A stretch of 6,876 nt of DNA, taken from NCBI GenBank assembly GCA_013215025.1, contig JABSRR010000064.1:1-6876 (forward strand), given 5' to 3'. Source of the stretch: Pseudomonadales bacterium (lineage in GTDB: Bacteria > Pseudomonadota > Gammaproteobacteria > Pseudomonadales > DT-91). A program made the translations under genes and the position numbers. The notes under the pieces were generated by a model. That model was not told the origin of the DNA. It saw nothing but the letters and a program-made list of their open reading frames with translations, and made no database searches. Shown here piece after piece: positions 5,165-6,876 of the stretch. Within the stretch, counting starts at the first letter, position 1; the number at the start of each line of letters is the position of its first letter.

Positions 5165-6400
5165 CTAAGGTTGAGCTTGCGCACTTGCTAGACGGTAATT
5201 TAAGTTCACCAGCACCAGCAACAGTACTGCACCAACAGCATTATGCAAAACCGCCACATTCAACGGGAAGTGAAAAATAATATTACTCAAGCCAAGCACT
5301 AGCTGCGCAATCAACACAAACAACATAATATAAGCAGATCGCGACACAAGCTCGGCCTTCACCGCTAAGAGTTTTACAAATAATAGCAGTAAAAAAGCGC
5401 TAGTAATAATCGCGCCAATGCGATGCGCCATATGAATTGCGACGCGCGCCTCATTTTCCATTTGCCCACCAAGATAATTGGGGCCGATCTCCTGCAAGAT
5501 ATTGAAGCCTTTCACAAAGTCCATTGCCGGCCACCAAGCTGACTGACAGGTCGGCAAATCAGGGCAAGCTACTGCTGCGTAATTTGAGGTTGTCCAACCT
5601 CCTAAGGCAATTTGCAACAGCACTACCGTTAAGCCAAGCTTTGCCCAGGGTTTGACGCGCATTAATTGCTGCAACTGCAAGGTCGGCAGCTGCCAATGCT
5701 GGCCCCGCAAACGCTGATAGAGTATCCATATAACCGAGACGACACTGAAACCACCCAATAGGTGTAATGTGACCACTTGCGGCCAGACTTTTAAGGTCAC
5801 GGTCCACATGCCAAACAAACCCTGTAATATTACTAGCGCCACTAAAAATGTACTGAGCTTTAATGCCGCGGGGGTTGAATCGAATAGTTTTGCGCAAACG
5901 GCAATTACCGCGAATGCTGCCAGCACCACCAGCCCCGCGACAACATCATAAATATCATGCATCGCTTCAGCGCCATAATCCCATTGCATTTTCAAAGCGA
6001 TTTTTATCACCAAGGCCAATAGTAGACAACCAACCACTGTCGACATAATCAGTTTTTGCTGCCTATCCTTGCTCTGTCTGAAGGCTAAGCCAAACAACAA
6101 CAGGGCAATAAAACCGAGACTTGAAGCAAATAATCGGTGCACCTGCTCCGGCCAGGTCTTATCCGATTCAACTGGAGTTTCAGCATATATCGCATTAGCT
6201 TGCTGAATTTGTGCCTCGGTTTCAGGCCATAACACATAGCCATAACAAGTGGGCCAGTCCGGGCAGCCTAAACCCGCATCTGCCAGCCGCGTAAAAGCGC
6301 CAAAGGCGATCACTACGAAAGCGGCAAATATCGCGAATAAAGCCAGCTTGGCGGCCAGACTACTGGCCGTTTGAGTTTCGACAGTATCTGAGTAAGACAT
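5165..6400 (-). CDS. ctaA: Heme A synthase (COX15/CtaA family) with an extra membrane segment pair
   Basis: This 411-residue membrane enzyme oxidises the methyl group of heme O to the formyl group of heme A. Four conserved heme-ligand histidines can be placed: H88 (in EQVHR, with E85), H213 (TLHLLGG), H326 (AHRIGA) and H386 (LHNAVGA). Two periplasmic CX5C pairs are present, C46/C52 (GCPDWPTC) and C279/C285 (ACPDLPTC), as in Bacillus-type CtaA. FGMWTVTLKVWPQVV (196-210) is a family signature. Between the second helix and that signature there is an insertion of roughly 60-70 residues relative to the Pseudomonas protein as I recall it. It contains two further hydrophobic stretches (about 117-137 and 150-171). 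The start is set at ATG 6400, which has AGGTG 6 nt upstream, rather than GTG 6409. The gene sits between a Sco-like small protein gene and cyoE in one operon. Confidence 0.92.
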   Translation of the reverse strand: MSYSDTVETQTASSLAAKLALFAIFAAFVVIAFGAFTRLADAGLGCPDWPTCYGYVLWPETEAQIQQANAIYAETPVESDKTWPEQVHRLFASSLGFIALLLFGLAFRQSKDRQQKLIMSTVVGCLLLALVIKIALKMQWDYGAEAMHDIYDVVAGLVVLAAFAVIAVCAKLFDSTPAALKLSTFLVALVILQGLFGMWTVTLKVWPQVVTLHLLGGFSVVSVIWILYQRLRGQHWQLPTLQLQQLMRVKPWAKLGLTVVLLQIALGGWTTSNYAAVACPDLPTCQSAWWPAMDFVKGFNILQEIGPNYLGGQMENEARVAIHMAHRIGAIITSAFLLLLFVKLLAVKAELVSRSAYIMLFVLIAQLVLGLSNIIFHFPLNVAVLHNAVGAVLLLVLVNLNYRLASAQAQP

Positions 6401-6406
6401 CACCAG

Positions 6407-6411
6407 CACCT
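6407..6411 (-). promoter_or_regulatory. Ribosome binding site of ctaA
   Basis: The minus strand reads AGGTG, overlapping the TAG stop of the upstream gene and lying 6 nt before the ATG at 6400. The GTG inside it (6409-6407) is also an in-frame potential start, but it has no RBS of its own. Confidence 0.6.
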
Positions 6412-6876
6412 ACGAGTTTTTTATCAGAAACTTCATATCCGAGATGACTTGCTTATAATTGTGGGCATCGCTATAAAACATCATAAGCCAGCCGGCCGGA
6501 TCTAAAACATAAAAACTAACGTCATGAGCGGCTTCAATATCGCTAAGCATCGGCGTCTGCTGATTAGCCCATGACTGAAAACTATCGCGATCAACTGTAA
6601 TCAATTGATGCGCTTGATATTCACCTTGCAGCAGCTGCTGAAGCTGCTCACTTTGTTCTGCCTGTTGCGACAGATATACGGTACGAACACGCAGTCTGTA
6701 CTTACCTAAGGCCTCACGAATTTGACGGGTAAGGTATAATTTCTGCTGACAACGCTCAGCACAATCAGCATTGCCAAGCACTAGAAAGGTCCATTTGCCC
6801 GAATCATCGGCAAAACTATAAGGCTGACCATCTGCCCGCAACGATAATTCAGTAGTTGGCTTAGGCGGGCTAATTA
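6410..6876 (-). CDS. Thioredoxin-fold-like protein of the cytochrome oxidase assembly cluster, 5' end outside window
   Basis: The frame is open from the right edge to the stop at 6412-6410, giving 154 visible residues that begin ISPPKPTTELSLRADG. The first possible start codon in the frame is an internal TTG at 6841. There is no ATG and no Shine-Dalgarno near it, and the residues before it read as ordinary coding sequence, so the true start is upstream of the window. After a GKWTFLVLG strand comes NADCAERCQQKLYLTRQIREALGK, where CAERC sits at the place of the Sco/thioredoxin cysteine motif, and later VSFYVLDPAGWLMMFY. This resembles the unnamed small protein found between surf1 and ctaA in Pseudomonas and relatives. 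It probably has a missing N-terminal membrane anchor and a periplasmic thioredoxin-like domain. A role in oxidase assembly is inferred from location. ctaA follows after 9 nt. Confidence 0.75.
   Translation of the reverse strand, partial: ISPPKPTTELSLRADGQPYSFADDSGKWTFLVLGNADCAERCQQKLYLTRQIREALGKYRLRVRTVYLSQQAEQSEQLQQLLQGEYQAHQLITVDRDSFQSWANQQTPMLSDIEAAHDVSFYVLDPAGWLMMFYSDAHNYKQVISDMKFLIKNS

Noticed and set aside
5559..6048. Open frames overlapping ctaA on both strands
   Set aside because: ctaA is supported by its histidines and cysteine pairs across this stretch; the overlapping frames are byproducts of its composition.
1..6876. Mobile element, CRISPR array, tRNA/rRNA or novel defence system
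   Set aside because: The window is filled by recognisable housekeeping, zinc uptake and oxidase assembly genes with short gaps; no terminal repeats, spacer arrays, integrase or RNA gene structure were seen.

Overview
The window looks like an ordinary, densely coded chromosomal segment of an aerobic gammaproteobacterium, with no mobile element, CRISPR array, RNA gene or obvious horizontally acquired island. The proteins resemble the gammaproteobacterial versions of their families. The two blocks, polA with the znu genes and a heme A/Sco cytochrome oxidase assembly cluster, recall what I know of the origin-proximal region of Pseudomonas and relatives. The moderate GC, with many AT-rich codons, suggests a marine or Cellvibrio/Oceanospirillum-like lineage rather than Pseudomonas itself, but the genus cannot be fixed from the sequence alone.

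Left block (1-1844, minus strand): reading leftwards from a divergent promoter come znuA (periplasmic zinc-binding protein), a NADAR/YbiA-like N-glycosidase gene, a YciH/SUI1-family gene, and the first 26 codons of polA (DNA polymerase I), which run off the left edge. Gaps of 30, 3 and 59 nt suggest that at least znuA, NADAR and yciH are co-transcribed.

Middle block (1845-3459, plus strand): znuC (ATPase) and znuB (permease) overlap by 11 nt and diverge from znuA across only 60 bp. That 60-bp gap holds overlapping opposed sigma70-like elements. ZnuA, ZnuC and ZnuB together form a high-affinity zinc importer. Both ZnuA and ZnuC carry histidine patches. No zur regulator gene lies between znuA and znuC, where Pseudomonas has one.

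Right block (3536-6876, minus strand): reading leftwards come the 3' part of a thioredoxin-fold-like small protein gene (open at the right edge), ctaA (heme A synthase), cyoE/ctaB (heme O synthase) and a Sco1/SenC copper chaperone gene. The spacings of 9, 12 and 30 nt imply one operon. CyoE farnesylates heme B to heme O, CtaA oxidises heme O to heme A, and Sco supports CuA assembly, so this is the end of an aa3-type cytochrome c oxidase biogenesis cluster. It converges on znuB across 76 bp.

Several start sites were revised after inspecting the sequence: znuC at 1905, znuB at 2674, cyoE at 5152 and ctaA at 6400. The rightmost gene is 5'-incomplete rather than starting at 6841. The most interesting details are an apparent extra transmembrane hairpin in CtaA, a ZnuA whose His patch sits in an unusual place, the compact bidirectional znu promoter, and the linkage of a NADAR gene to zinc uptake.
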